From Brachybacterium squillarum M-6-3 (lineage in GTDB: Bacteria > Actinomycetota > Actinomycetes > Actinomycetales > Dermabacteraceae): DNA of 64,000 nt. Below are positions 1 through 8,505 of the stretch, piece by piece (positions within the stretch are counted from its first letter, which is position 1; every line of letters begins with the position of its first letter). A program made the translations under genes and the position numbers. The notes under the pieces are model-generated. The model was not told the origin of the DNA. It saw only the letters and a program-made list of their open reading frames with translations, and searched no databases. The stretch spans positions 1,054,001-1,118,000 of the forward strand of contig NZ_AGBX01000001.1 of the NCBI RefSeq assembly GCF_000225825.1. Reading direction: 5' to 3'.

Positions 1-583
1 CCAGGGTCGAGGTCGCGAGGTGGCGGAGGAGGAACACCCAGTCCGAGTAGACGAGCTCCTCGGGGGAGGTGACGGTGGGGCGGCGCAGGAGCACGTGCTG
101 GCTGCCGGCGATATCGTTGTGCAGCAGACGCCGCATCGCCTCCTTCTCGTCGGAGACCGAGCCCGGCGGCGGATTCCAGAGCTGCGTCCCGATCTCGTGG
201 CCGTCGCGCACGCAGAGGATCGGTGCCAGCACCGCGTCGGCCCCGAACCGTTCGCCGGCCTCCAGCATGACGGCGAGGTAGTCCGGCTCGATCAGGTCAT
301 CGGCGTCGACGAACACGACCCATTCGCCGCGGGCGCGGGCGATCGCATGGTTGGTCACGGCCGCGTACCCGCCGTTGACGGGGCGACGGTCCACGATCAG
401 GCGGGGGTCGTCGGGGAGGTCGTCGGGCACCGGCTGGTCCGGTGAGCCGTCGTCGATCACCAGCAGTTCCAGATCGTCCATCGTCTGGGCGAGCACCGAA
501 TCGAGCGTGGGTCGGATGCCCTCGCCGACACGGTATGCCGCGACGACGACGGTCACGCGGGGAGAGGTGGAGGGGGCGGTCAT
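1..583 (-). CDS. Family 2 glycosyltransferase, 3' part cut by window edge
   Basis: The reverse complement opens with MTAPSTSPRVTVVVAAYR and continues in frame to the window edge, so the C-terminus is missing. The visible part is a GT-A fold catalytic domain: a beta-strand VTVVVAAYR, the nucleotide-binding LLVIDDGS near residue 35, and the metal-binding DxD in VVFVDADD near residue 90. Such enzymes transfer a sugar from a nucleotide-sugar donor to a growing polysaccharide or lipid acceptor at the inner face of the membrane. The start at 583 has an AGGAG ribosome site about 8 bases upstream. It lies 56 bases downstream of the flippase gene on the same strand, so the two probably form one surface-polysaccharide transcription unit. 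Donor and acceptor cannot be read from the sequence. Confidence 0.85.
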   Translation of the reverse strand, partial: MTAPSTSPRVTVVVAAYRVGEGIRPTLDSVLAQTMDDLELLVIDDGSPDQPVPDDLPDDPRLIVDRRPVNGGYAAVTNHAIARARGEWVVFVDADDLIEPDYLAVMLEAGERFGADAVLAPILCVRDGHEIGTQLWNPPPGSVSDEKEAMRRLLHNDIAGSQHVLLRRPTVTSPEELVYSDWVFLLRHLATSTL

Positions 584-639
584 GGGCTGCTCCTGGAGAG
601 ATGGGGAGGTCCGGGGGAGGCGGTCGGGCCGGGGGGCTG

Positions 640-2121
640 CTAGGTGTCGAGCGGAAGGGGCCCGATGTCCGCGCGATGGCGGCCGCCCGCCGTGGGGGCT
701 CGAGAGGAGACGGGGACCCCTTCGTCGCGGCGGCGACCGTGCAGCGGGTCGGCGGCGTCCGGGTTCCGGGTGGGCATGACCGGGTCGTCCTCGCCGCCCT
801 CCGGGTCGTCCCCTGCGCCCTCGCCACCACGGCGGCGCAGCATCAGGTGATCGACCACGAACATCGCCGCCAGCAATCCGTCGGAGACCGCCACGGCGAT
901 CCCCGCGCCCACGGCTCCCCAGAGCCAGCCGGCCGGGAGCACCAGGGCAAGGTGCACGATCGCCCCGAGCACGGAGATCCGCGCGACCTGGCGGAAACGG
1001 TGCGCGGCAGTGGCGCGCAGCTGCAGCGACTGGGTGAGTCCCACGAAGGCGAGGGCCACCCCGAGCAGCTGCGTCACCGGCACGGCGGGGGCCATCTCGG
1101 CGCCCAGGTACCACGGCACGAACCAGGGAGCGGTCAGGATCAGCGCGAGCCCGGCCAGCGCGTAGATCCCGATCAGACCGATCGTGATCACGCGCTGCAG
1201 GTGGGCGGCGTGCTCGCCCTCGCGGGTCATGCGCGGCAGCATCACGTCGACCACGCCGCGCATCACCCCGCGCACGGCGTTGGAGAAGCGTTCGGCGGCG
1301 CCGAAGAAGGCCACCTGGGTGGGCGTGGCGACCACGCCGAGCACCACCGAGTTCGAGCTGCCCAGGATGATGCCGGAGGCGTTGGAGACGAACAGCGGGA
1401 AGGAGTCGCGCAGCGCCTCGGTGACGTCGGCGAAGCGCAGGGGCACCCGCTGCACGGAATGCCAGACCCGCCAGATCATCAGCCAGGAGGTCAGGGCGGA
1501 CAGCGCGAGCGGGAGCTGCTGCCACAGCATCGCCAGCACCAGGTCCTCCGGGCCGCGCACGGTGAGCACCAGGAAAACGAGCGCGACCAGGCGGGAGGTG
1601 GCGGTGAGCAGGGCGAAGGCCTTGACTCTCCCGGTGCCCTGCAGCAGCCAGGTGGGGTACATCGCGCCCACCCCGATGGCGAGCAGCCCCACCAGGTACA
1701 TCGCCCAGTACTCGCGGAGCTGAGGCGCCAGCAGCACGATCCCGATCAGCACGCCGCCGGAGACCACCCAGAGCAGGGCCTTCGCGGCGAGGGTCGAGAC
1801 CACCACGAGGGAGCGCTCCTCCCGGCTCCCGGCCACCGCGATGCGGCGCAGGGCGCTCATGCCGAAGCCGAAGTCGATCACGTAGATCACGACCTGCAGC
1901 ACCGCCAGCGCGAACATCAGGTGCCCGAGCGGGACCACCCCGACCACGCGGGTCAGGAACGGTAGGGAGACCAGGGGATAGGCGAAGGAGGCCAGGTATC
2001 CCAGGCCCACCACGAGGGCGTCGGAGCCGACCTTGCGGGTGGAGTCCTCCCCCTCGACGGCTCCCTCCGCGACGGAGGCGTCGCGCGCGGGTTCGTCGGT
2101 CGGTGACGTGTCCTCTCGCAT
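640..2121 (-). CDS. Polysaccharide flippase (Wzx / MATE-like oligosaccharide transporter)
   Basis: A 493-residue integral membrane protein with about 12 hydrophobic segments after a charged 30-residue N-terminus. The first segments (LVVGLGYLASFAYPLVSLPF, LTRVVGVVPLGHLMFALAV) have the usual start of the polysaccharide biosynthesis/flippase family, which moves lipid-linked oligosaccharides across the cytoplasmic membrane. Length fits the family. The ATG at 2121 follows a GGAGGAAGG ribosome site. The last 90 residues are hydrophilic and rich in Asp, Arg and Pro, longer than usual for the family. It is first in a pair with the downstream glycosyltransferase. It is the only flippase-like protein in the window and could serve the exopolysaccharide operon at the right end, but that is inference. 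Confidence 0.85.
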   Translation of the reverse strand: MREDTSPTDEPARDASVAEGAVEGEDSTRKVGSDALVVGLGYLASFAYPLVSLPFLTRVVGVVPLGHLMFALAVLQVVIYVIDFGFGMSALRRIAVAGSREERSLVVVSTLAAKALLWVVSGGVLIGIVLLAPQLREYWAMYLVGLLAIGVGAMYPTWLLQGTGRVKAFALLTATSRLVALVFLVLTVRGPEDLVLAMLWQQLPLALSALTSWLMIWRVWHSVQRVPLRFADVTEALRDSFPLFVSNASGIILGSSNSVVLGVVATPTQVAFFGAAERFSNAVRGVMRGVVDVMLPRMTREGEHAAHLQRVITIGLIGIYALAGLALILTAPWFVPWYLGAEMAPAVPVTQLLGVALAFVGLTQSLQLRATAAHRFRQVARISVLGAIVHLALVLPAGWLWGAVGAGIAVAVSDGLLAAMFVVDHLMLRRRGGEGAGDDPEGGEDDPVMPTRNPDAADPLHGRRRDEGVPVSSRAPTAGGRHRADIGPLPLDT

Positions 2122-2268
2122 GCGCCTTCCTCCGGGTCTCGGGGTGCTGCCACCGCGGCGCGGGCGCGCTCGGCCCGCTCATCGTGGCCCCACCTCGCCG
2201 GGAATGTCCATTCCCTCCCGCCCGGGACGTGATCGGCACCTCCTGGATCGGCCCTCCACGATGCCTGC

Positions 2269-2511
2269 ATGGCCCCCGACAGGACCTCCCGCGACGCCCG
2301 TCGCGCGGCCCGGGGCGGATGGACCGTCCGCACCCGGGTGCTCTCGACGATGCTGGCCTTCATGGCCGCCGGGCTCGCCGTCACCGGGGTGCTCACCTAT
2401 GCCGCCCAGTTCCGGGCCCTCGAGGACCGGGTGGAGGCCGAGCTGGGCCAGGAGCTGCGGGAGCTGGAGCGGATCGCCCAGGCCGCCGAGCGCCGCCCGG
2501 CCGAGCCCTAG
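2269..2511 (+). pseudogene. N-terminal fragment of a sensor histidine kinase
   Basis: This 80-codon frame encodes a basic N-terminus, one transmembrane helix (MLAFMAAGLAVTGVLTYAA, about residues 27-46) and the start of a helical extracytoplasmic region (LEDRVEAELGQELRELERIA), then stops at a TAG. This is how many actinobacterial sensor histidine kinases begin. No sensor, HAMP, dimerisation or ATPase domain follows in any frame before the convergent gene at 2632. The ATG lies 6 bases after a CACGAT hexamer, so the leaderless promoter may survive. I read it as a remnant left by a deletion; a stand-alone single-span protein is the alternative. Confidence 0.55.
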
Positions 2512-2631
2512 CAGCACCAGCTGCGCCATCCAGCCGCGGCGCCGGCCCCCAGCAGCGGCGGCAGCGGTGGGATCGGGCCCTCCGCGGGGGACGATCCGGT
2601 GGCGGACTCCGAGGCGGGGGAGCGCGTCGTC

Positions 2632-3663
2632 TCAGGCCGCACGACGGGCCCGCGCGCCGAGCACCGCGGCGACGGCCTCGCAGGCCTCCGCCGGGTCCGC
2701 GAGATCCAGGGTCGGCACCACCGGCACCTCCAGCGCCCGCCGGGTCTCGGCGGTGGCCAGCGGCGAGGCGGTCAGCACGCCGGAGACCAGCAGCGGGGTG
2801 CGGTCCAGGGCGCTCAGCGCCCCGACCCCGCCGACGGCGCCGCCGGAGGCGAGCTCCTCGACCATGCCGGAGAACAGCTCCCGGACGCGGTCGGCGGACA
2901 GCCCGAAGGCGGAGGAGTGGCCGAAGTCGGTGAAGTCCGGCACCCGCGCAGCGACCGCGTCCACGAAAAGGCCGCGGTCGTTGCCGGCCCCGGTGCCGGT
3001 GGCCTTCCCGGCCGCCCCCCGCAGCCCGGCGCCGGCCAGGCCGTGGGCGAGCTGGGCCAGCAGGGTGGTCTTGCCGGAGTTCATCGAGGTGCCCAGCACC
3101 ACGATCACCGGCACCCGCGCTCCCTCGCAGACCGTCGGACGGGGGCCGGCGGTGTGCGGGGCGGGGCGCTCCAGGGTGAGGGGGCCGGTGGCGCCGCGCA
3201 CCACCCCGATCGGGGTGATCACGGTGGCCTCGTCGATGCGGTCGTGCTGGTCCACCACCCGGGAGGCGAGGCCCCCGGCGGCCGCGAGATGGCAGGGGCC
3301 GAGGTCGCCGGGGATCATGGCCAGGAACTGGTCGGCCGCGTAGCGGGAGCCGTATGCCACCAGGACCTCGTCGCCCTCGAACAGGACCTGGCGGCGGGAG
3401 GCGGGGCTCTTCAGACGCTTGTGCTGGCCGATCTCCGTGACCCGGGCCAGCACCAGCTCGCCGGGGGCGGGGGTGTGCCCGGCGGTGACCAGCTCGAGCT
3501 GCTCGGCGCGCTCCAGGTGGGCGGCGGCGAAGCGGGTGGAGTAGACGTGCTTGGCGCGCAGCAGACGGCGGCGCAGGCTCTCGCCGCGGGGGGCGCCGGG
3601 GGCGGCGGCCGCGACCGGGGCGGTGGGGACGGTGCGGATGACGGGGGTGGCGATCGCGGTCAT
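2632..3663 (-). CDS. P-loop NTPase of unknown function (DUF1611-like)
   Basis: A 343-residue soluble protein. Its N-terminal half is a beta-rich region of unknown role. The C-terminal half has a Walker A motif, VLGTSMNSGKTTLLAQL, near residues 190-206, then a TGAGNDRG loop and an FTDFGHSS segment, as in P-loop proteins that resemble DUF1611 and MobB-type NTPases. Nucleotide binding is therefore likely; the substrate is unknown. The ATG at 3663 has a GAGGAG site. It follows the diiron gene on the same strand after 164 bases containing two hairpins, so it may be a separate unit. The stretch between the P-loop half and the C-terminal SGVLTASPLA motif seems shorter than in proteins of this type I can recall. 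Confidence 0.7.
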   Translation of the reverse strand: MTAIATPVIRTVPTAPVAAAAPGAPRGESLRRRLLRAKHVYSTRFAAAHLERAEQLELVTAGHTPAPGELVLARVTEIGQHKRLKSPASRRQVLFEGDEVLVAYGSRYAADQFLAMIPGDLGPCHLAAAGGLASRVVDQHDRIDEATVITPIGVVRGATGPLTLERPAPHTAGPRPTVCEGARVPVIVVLGTSMNSGKTTLLAQLAHGLAGAGLRGAAGKATGTGAGNDRGLFVDAVAARVPDFTDFGHSSAFGLSADRVRELFSGMVEELASGGAVGGVGALSALDRTPLLVSGVLTASPLATAETRRALEVPVVPTLDLADPAEACEAVAAVLGARARRAA

Positions 3664-3687
3664 GGCGGACTCCTCGGGTCACGGGGC

Positions 3688-3705
3688 GGGGATCCGGGGA
3701 TCCCC
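3688..3705. promoter_or_regulatory. Perfect palindrome upstream of the P-loop gene
   Basis: GGGGATCC, two bases, then GGATCCCC: a perfect 8-base inverted repeat centred about 33 bases upstream of the start at 3663. It is well placed for an operator or part of a leader hairpin. No protein is known to bind it. Confidence 0.35.
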
Positions 3706-3755
3706 CCCTGGTGCCGAGCAGTGAACCGGGCCGCAATGAGGCGGCCGTGAGGCGC

Positions 3756-3775
3756 CGATGAGACGCCTCTCATCG
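3756..3775 (-). terminator. Hairpin after the diiron gene
   Basis: CGATGAG, six-base loop, CTCATCG, a perfect 7-base stem about 50 bases beyond the stop of the diiron gene, with an alternative longer pairing from 3748. There is no T-run, as is common in high-GC Actinobacteria. Confidence 0.4.
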
Positions 3776-3827
3776 CCGGTGGCCGAGGGGGCGGCGGTGC
3801 CGGACGGGACGCGCCCGTCGGCCGCGC

Positions 3828-4613
3828 TCAGGCGATGCCGAGGCGCGCGAAGGAGTTGCGGAAGATGGTGAGCTCCTCCAGACCGGGGAGCTTCTGGATG
3901 CGCTTGTCGAGCTTGTCCAGCTCCTCCAGGTGGCCCGCGAAGAGGTGGCCCATCACGTGCTTGACCTCGCTCTCGGCCATCATCCCGGATCCCACCGGCT
4001 TCCACACCTTCGACAGCACCAGGTTCACCAGGGAGCGGGCCTTCTCCGAGGCCTCCAGCCGCGCCCGGCCCTGGGTGGTGTAGAAGGCGACGTGGCGGGT
4101 CTCCTGCTGGGCGATGCGCTTGAGCAGCGGGGACAGCGCCGGATGGTCGGTCATCGCGGCCAGGCGACGGTAGGCGGCCACAGCGGAGAGCTCGTTGGCG
4201 GCGCCCCAGGTCATGTGCACGGCCACGAAGTCGGTGCCGGCCAGGTTGCTCAGCGCCGACTGCTTGAGGGTGGACAGGGCGTTGTTCCAGCCCAGCTTCA
4301 CCCGCTTCGCCTTCAGCTCGTCGTAGTCCACGACGATGCCGTGGCGGCGCAGCACCGTGGCGAGCGCCTCGCCGTGCCAGAACTCCTCGCGGTTCCACAT
4401 GGTCATGAAGCCGCCGGCGTCCTCCTCCCGGTGGGAGGGGGTGACCAGCATGTCCCGCAGGAAGCAGGAGGTGTGGAACTCGACGTCACACATGTAGCGC
4501 AGCGAGCGCAGGGTGTTCGTATCCAGGGGCTGGGTGACGAAGGTGTCGAAGTCGAGGTCCTCGTACTTCACGGGCTCGGAGGTCTCGGCGAACTGCTCGA
4601 GGTCGAAGGCCAT
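3828..4613 (-). CDS. Diiron ferritin-like protein (acyl-ACP desaturase-like)
   Basis: A 261-residue all-helical protein with a full set of diiron carboxylate ligands: E45 (CDVEFHTS), E77-x-x-H80 (REEFWHGEA), E141 (AANELSAV) and E171-x-x-H174 (QQETRHVAF). The arrangement matches the ferritin-like superfamily branch that includes soluble acyl-ACP desaturases and related N-oxygenases, so an O2-dependent oxidation by a diiron centre is the likely chemistry. The substrate is unknown. The ATG at 4613 is two bases beyond the stop of the upstream paralogue, so the two are co-transcribed and probably translationally coupled. The start fits because the frame upstream of it belongs to the neighbouring gene. 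Confidence 0.8.
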   Translation of the reverse strand: MAFDLEQFAETSEPVKYEDLDFDTFVTQPLDTNTLRSLRYMCDVEFHTSCFLRDMLVTPSHREEDAGGFMTMWNREEFWHGEALATVLRRHGIVVDYDELKAKRVKLGWNNALSTLKQSALSNLAGTDFVAVHMTWGAANELSAVAAYRRLAAMTDHPALSPLLKRIAQQETRHVAFYTTQGRARLEASEKARSLVNLVLSKVWKPVGSGMMAESEVKHVMGHLFAGHLEELDKLDKRIQKLPGLEELTIFRNSFARLGIA

Positions 4614-4615
4614 GC

Positions 4616-5611
4616 TCAGGCTCCGATCGTGGGGAGGGGGAGCAGGGGGGAGGTGCGCAGACCGCGGGGGGTGAGCGGACGAAGCGGCAGCAGACGGGTG
4701 ATCTCCTCGGCGTCGCGGCGCAGGTCCGCCCGCACGGCCGGGTCGGCGGCGATCACGGCGAGCGCGGCCGGCAGCTCCGGGTCGGGGACGCCTCCGCCGT
4801 GGGCGGGGGAGTCCAGCGCCAGCACGAGGCGGGCGGTGCGGGCCTCGCCGCGGGAGCGGGTCACCCGGGCCCGGGCCTCGGCCACGAAGAAGGCGACCGC
4901 GTCGTCGTGACCGGCGGCGACCTCGGTCACGAGGGCGCGAGCGGTCGGGGGCAGCGTCGGTGCCAGGGCGCGCAGGGCGGTGCGCAGCCAGGACTCCTGC
5001 AACGCCGTCCGGGCCATGTGCCCGGCGGTGACTTCCTCCCCGGCCAGCGCCGTCCAGGCGGGGGCCAGCAGCGGCTGCACGCGGTCCACGTGCACGCGGC
5101 GCAGGCGCGCGGATGGGGAGGGGGCGGGGGGCTCCGGATCGGGCCGCGTCTGGCGTTCGGCGTCCAGGGCCAGCAGATCGCGCAGGGCGCGGGACTGCCA
5201 GCGCCGCCACACCATCCAGGTGGCGAGGAAGGCGGTGATGCGGGCCTCGTTGCCGGTCCAGGTGGCGAGCATCGCGCGGGACTCGGCCAGTGCTGAGGCC
5301 TCCAGGCGCTGCAGGACGCGCAGGGCGAGGCGCTGCGGCGGGGTCAGCGGCGCCTCGGCCGCGAGGGCCTCGGCGTCCACGGGCAGCCGGGCGGGGCCGG
5401 AGCGGGTGTAGGCCTCGACGTCCACCTCGGTGTGCAGCACGGCGGCGACCTCGGGGCCGCGGTGCAGGTGGCCCTCGTGGAGCCCGCGGGCGGGGTCGGT
5501 GACCGGGGCGGGCAGCGGGGCGGCGGGCGCCGGGCCGGCCGGCGGGGCCGTGGAGCGGGTGCGGTCGGCGGCCGCGGCGGGGGCCGCGTCGATCGTCGAC
5601 GAACTGCTCAC
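4616..5611 (-). CDS. Paralogue of the diiron protein lacking iron ligands
   Basis: 331 residues with an Ala/Pro-rich first 90. From about residue 96 it aligns by eye with the downstream diiron protein: LATWMVWRRWQSRAL against FMTMWNREEFWHGEAL, GHMARTALQESWLRTALRAL against VHMTWGAANELSAVAAYRRL, and VAAGHDDAVAFF against IAQQETRHVAFY. In this alignment the E-x-x-H pairs become R-x-x-Q and H-x-x-A; only E104 and E206 could still be ligands. It is therefore unlikely to hold a diiron centre and may be a structural partner of the active protein. The GTG at 5611 has a GGTGGAG site. It is first in the two-gene operon, with a TAGGAT -10 box at 5691-5696. The assignment rests on visual alignment only. 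Confidence 0.65.
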   Translation of the reverse strand: MSSSSTIDAAPAAAADRTRSTAPPAGPAPAAPLPAPVTDPARGLHEGHLHRGPEVAAVLHTEVDVEAYTRSGPARLPVDAEALAAEAPLTPPQRLALRVLQRLEASALAESRAMLATWTGNEARITAFLATWMVWRRWQSRALRDLLALDAERQTRPDPEPPAPSPSARLRRVHVDRVQPLLAPAWTALAGEEVTAGHMARTALQESWLRTALRALAPTLPPTARALVTEVAAGHDDAVAFFVAEARARVTRSRGEARTARLVLALDSPAHGGGVPDPELPAALAVIAADPAVRADLRRDAEEITRLLPLRPLTPRGLRTSPLLPLPTIGA

Positions 5612-5690
5612 GCTCCACCTCTCTTCCGGGGGTCCGGACGGTCACCCCCCGGGGTCTTCGGGGCCACGGCCAGGACGGATTGCCGGCCCC

Positions 5691-5696
5691 ATCCTA
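5691..5696 (-). promoter_or_regulatory. -10 box for the diiron operon
   Basis: TAGGAT on the minus strand, about 80 bases upstream of the GTG at 5611. The transcript would carry a leader of about 70 bases with a ribosome site. Confidence 0.4.
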
Positions 5697-5776
5697 CGGA
5701 GCACGGGCGGGGACCTCCCGGACGTCCGGGGCGGACCGGGAACGAGAAGGACATTCCGGGACTCCTGACAAGTTGG

Positions 5777-5782
5777 TAGGTT
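5777..5782 (+). promoter_or_regulatory. -10 box of leaderless gene at 5789
   Basis: TAGGTT followed by six bases and the GTG start, so transcription would begin at or next to the start codon. This supports GTG 5789 as the true start. Confidence 0.6.
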
Positions 5783-5788
5783 GCGACC

Positions 5789-7633
5789 GTGACCGCTCTC
5801 GGTGCTGACTCCGTGCCGGGCTCCGACGGCCGCGACGACCAGCACCTCGTCCCCGATCCCGAGGAACTCCGGCTCGCTCTGCGGTCTCCCGAGCTCCCCC
5901 TGCCTGCCGCCCTCACGGCGCTCGAGGCGGCCCAGCGTGTGAGCGATCTCATCCGGGCGGAACGACCCCGCGAGGCCGTCGCCGTGGCCTCCCACGGAAC
6001 CCGTCTGCCCGGCACCGACCGGGACCGCGCGCAGCTCGCCGAGGCCCGGCTGTCAGCGGTGCTGGTGCCGCGGGAGGTCCCGGCCGTGGAGCGCGGACAC
6101 GTGCCCCGGCTCCGGGCGCTGCCCGAGCCTGTGGACCCCGCCCCCGCCGCGGGCGAGTGGGTCGCCGCGATCGACCGCGCCGGTGCCCCGCTGCTGGCGG
6201 AGGCCGTCGCCGCCGTGCTGCTGGAGCGCGGGATCCTCACGCCGCCCCCGGCCGGGCCCGGCCCTCGCGGGGGCCGACGCCGCGCCGCGCCCCGGGAGCT
6301 GCCCGCGGACCTGCTGGCCGTGGTGCGCCTGCTGGACCTGCCCGCCGCCCCCGCCGTGGAGCCCCTGGTCCGCAGCCGGGCGCTGCGCGAGACCCTGGCC
6401 GCGGCGGACCGGCTCGAGGCGGCGCAGGACCCGGAGCTGCCGACCCTGCTGGAGGACCCCCGTCCGCTGCTGCAGGTGCGGCTCGCCCAGGCCCTCGAGG
6501 AGGCGGGGCGCCGGGAGGCCGCCGTGACCCCCGCCCTCGACGCCCTGGAGGCGCTCGAGCACCAGGCCGTCGAGCAGGGCGAGCACCCCGATCCGCGCCG
6601 TCTCGCCGTCGCCGCCCACGCTGTGCTCGCACGCGCCCTGGCCGCCACGCGGCCGCTGGTCGCCGTCGATCACGCCCTCCAGGCCCTGGACGCCCTGGAG
6701 GGCGTGGACGACCCGCCGCTGCGCGTGGGCCTGGCCACGGACCTGCTGAACGCCCTGGTCGCCGCCGATCTGACCGACCACGCGGCCTACGCCGCCGACC
6801 GGCTGCTCTCCCTGCAGCGTTCCCTGCGACAGGACGGGCAGCGACTGGCCCCGCTGCTCGCCGTGGCCACCCAGCGGGTGCGCACGGGCCGCGACCGCGC
6901 CGCCCGGGAGGTGCTCGAGGAGGTCGCACCCCTGGCCCGTGCCCAGCGCGACCGCCGCGCCTCGATGGAGGCGGCCCGCCTGGCCGCGGTGATGGCGGAC
7001 CGGGCCGGGGACGGCCCGGCCACGCTGCGTCACCTCCGCCGCACCGCGGCCGACGCCCGCTGGCTCGCGGACGACCTCGCCACCCCTTCCACCGCCCGCG
7101 GTCCGCTGCTGCGCGCGGAACTGGAGGCGCACGCCCTCATCCTGCGTCGCGCCCTGGACCTCGGCGAGTTCGCCCACGCCCGCGCCGCGGCCCGCGCCGT
7201 CGAGCGCCGCACCCGGCCCGACGGCGGTCGCCTGCTGCTGCCGGCGGCGCTGCTGTGGGACCACCGGGTCGATGCCCGGGTCGGCGAGGTCATCGCCCAC
7301 GGCGAGGACCTCGGCCGGCGCCATCGCGACGGGCAGGGGCTCCCGGATCGTGCCGAGCAGGAGGCCGCGGAACTGCTGGCCGCCGCCGAGGAGGCCATCG
7401 CCCTGGCCCCGGGCGGGCACCGTGAGCGGGCCCGGTACTGGGAGGCCTACCTGATCGAACGGCACGCCGCCCTGCTCGCCGGCCGGGGACGGCATGCGGC
7501 CGCGCTCTCCGCCGCCCGGCGCGCCCACGACGCCTGGCAGCGCCAGGACGCCGACCCCGAGGACCTCGAGCGCAGCGCGGCGCTGGTCGAGGACCTCTCC
7601 CGGTACCGTTCCGGGGGGCGCCGACGGGCCTGA
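5789..7633 (+). CDS. Helical-repeat (TPR-like) protein of unknown function
   Basis: A 614-residue soluble protein with no signal peptide or membrane span, composed almost wholly of amphipathic helices rich in Ala, Leu, Arg and Glu. Pairs of helices recur (for example RLAVAAHAVLARALAATRPL then VAVDHALQALDALEG, and HAAYAADRLLSLQRSLRQ), which suggests degenerate TPR-type repeats from about residue 200 to 600. Such scaffolds bind partner proteins; I cannot name the partner. It is divergent from the diiron operon and is followed by the DUF4097 gene 44 bases later on the same strand. The start is supported by the leaderless -10 box at 5777-5782. Confidence 0.7.
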   Translation: MTALGADSVPGSDGRDDQHLVPDPEELRLALRSPELPLPAALTALEAAQRVSDLIRAERPREAVAVASHGTRLPGTDRDRAQLAEARLSAVLVPREVPAVERGHVPRLRALPEPVDPAPAAGEWVAAIDRAGAPLLAEAVAAVLLERGILTPPPAGPGPRGGRRRAAPRELPADLLAVVRLLDLPAAPAVEPLVRSRALRETLAAADRLEAAQDPELPTLLEDPRPLLQVRLAQALEEAGRREAAVTPALDALEALEHQAVEQGEHPDPRRLAVAAHAVLARALAATRPLVAVDHALQALDALEGVDDPPLRVGLATDLLNALVAADLTDHAAYAADRLLSLQRSLRQDGQRLAPLLAVATQRVRTGRDRAAREVLEEVAPLARAQRDRRASMEAARLAAVMADRAGDGPATLRHLRRTAADARWLADDLATPSTARGPLLRAELEAHALILRRALDLGEFAHARAAARAVERRTRPDGGRLLLPAALLWDHRVDARVGEVIAHGEDLGRRHRDGQGLPDRAEQEAAELLAAAEEAIALAPGGHRERARYWEAYLIERHAALLAGRGRHAAALSAARRAHDAWQRQDADPEDLERSAALVEDLSRYRSGGRRRA

Positions 7634-7677
7634 GCAGGCGATCCGACAGGCAGGACGAGATCCGAAGGAGTCTCCGC

Positions 7678-8438
7678 ATGGCCGATGTGACCTCCTGGCC
7701 CGAGCCCGCGGAGGAGCCTCCGGGCACCCCCGCGACGGGTCGGCGCGTGCGCAGCTTCGCCCTCGGGGGACCCCTCGAGGTCGACGTGCGCTGCCTGCGC
7801 GGGGACGTCACCCTCACCACCGGGCCCGCCGACCGCGCGCAGGTGACCCTCACGCCCCGCAGCCCGGCCGGGGAGGACCTCGCCGAGCGGACCGTGGTGC
7901 GCCTGGACCAGGGACGCCTCACCGTCGACGCGAGCGCGGAGGGCGGGGTCGAGATGGGCCAGCGCCTCGGTGCCGCGCTGCAGGCGCTGCTCGCCCCCGG
8001 TCAGGAGGAGGACTTCGCGGAGCGGGTCGCCGCCGGGGTGCAGGACGTGGTGGCCGTGAGCGAGGGGGAGGCCGCGATGGTCGACGTGGAGGTGATGGTG
8101 CCCGAGCACTCCCGGGTGGTGCTCTCCACCGGGATCGGCACCGTCACCGTGCTGGGGGAGCCGGCCCGCTGCGAGGCCCGCTCCCGTCTGACCGCCGGGG
8201 TCGGGGACATCAAAATCGCCCGCGCTGCCTCCGGCCTGATCGACGTCCGCACCGGGCTGGGGGCGGTCGAGGTGGCGGTGCCCCGGGGGACCGCTGTGCT
8301 GCTGGACCTCGCAACGGGGACGGACTGCGGGACGTGCGACTGGACGCCGCCGCGCAGCGCGGCCCCGTCGCCCGGGTGCTGGAGCTGAAGGGGCGCAGCG
8401 GCAAGGGTGACGTGCGGGTGGTGCGGCTGGACCCCTGA
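7678..8438 (+). pseudogene. DUF4097-like beta-strand protein, frameshifted near the 3' end
   Basis: The frame from ATG 7678 encodes repeating short beta-strands (LEVDVRCLRGDVTLTT, VVLSTGIGTVTVLG, SRLTAGVGDIKIARA) typical of the putative adhesin family DUF4097. After LLDLA (to about 8313) the frame turns into a Cys/Pro-rich tail and stops at 8388. Shifting to the next frame at 8313 restores a family-like ending, NGDGLRDVRLDAA ... GKGDVRVVRLDP, with a stop at 8436-8438. One missing base at 8311-8313 explains both. Either the gene is recently broken or the base is a sequencing error. The ATG has an AAGGAG site. The family's function is unknown; its strands form a right-handed beta-helix-like stack. 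Confidence 0.7.
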
Positions 8439-8492
8439 TGCCCCGCGGCCCGTGGGAGACGGCATGGGGACTCGTCGGTCGGGGTGGGGGCG

Positions 8493-8498
8493 TACCGT
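8493..8498 (+). promoter_or_regulatory. -10 box of leaderless DinB-family gene
   Basis: TACCGT, seven bases, then the ATG at 8506. It fixes the start of the next gene, since an open frame extends further upstream. Confidence 0.6.
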
Positions 8499-8505
8499 GC
8501 CGGGC

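Noticed and set aside
442..1965. A 500-codon plus-strand open frame
   Set aside because: It is antisense to the flippase gene, with a His/Gln/Gly-rich composition typical of shadow frames in high-G+C DNA. Similar long shadows occur over most genes here.
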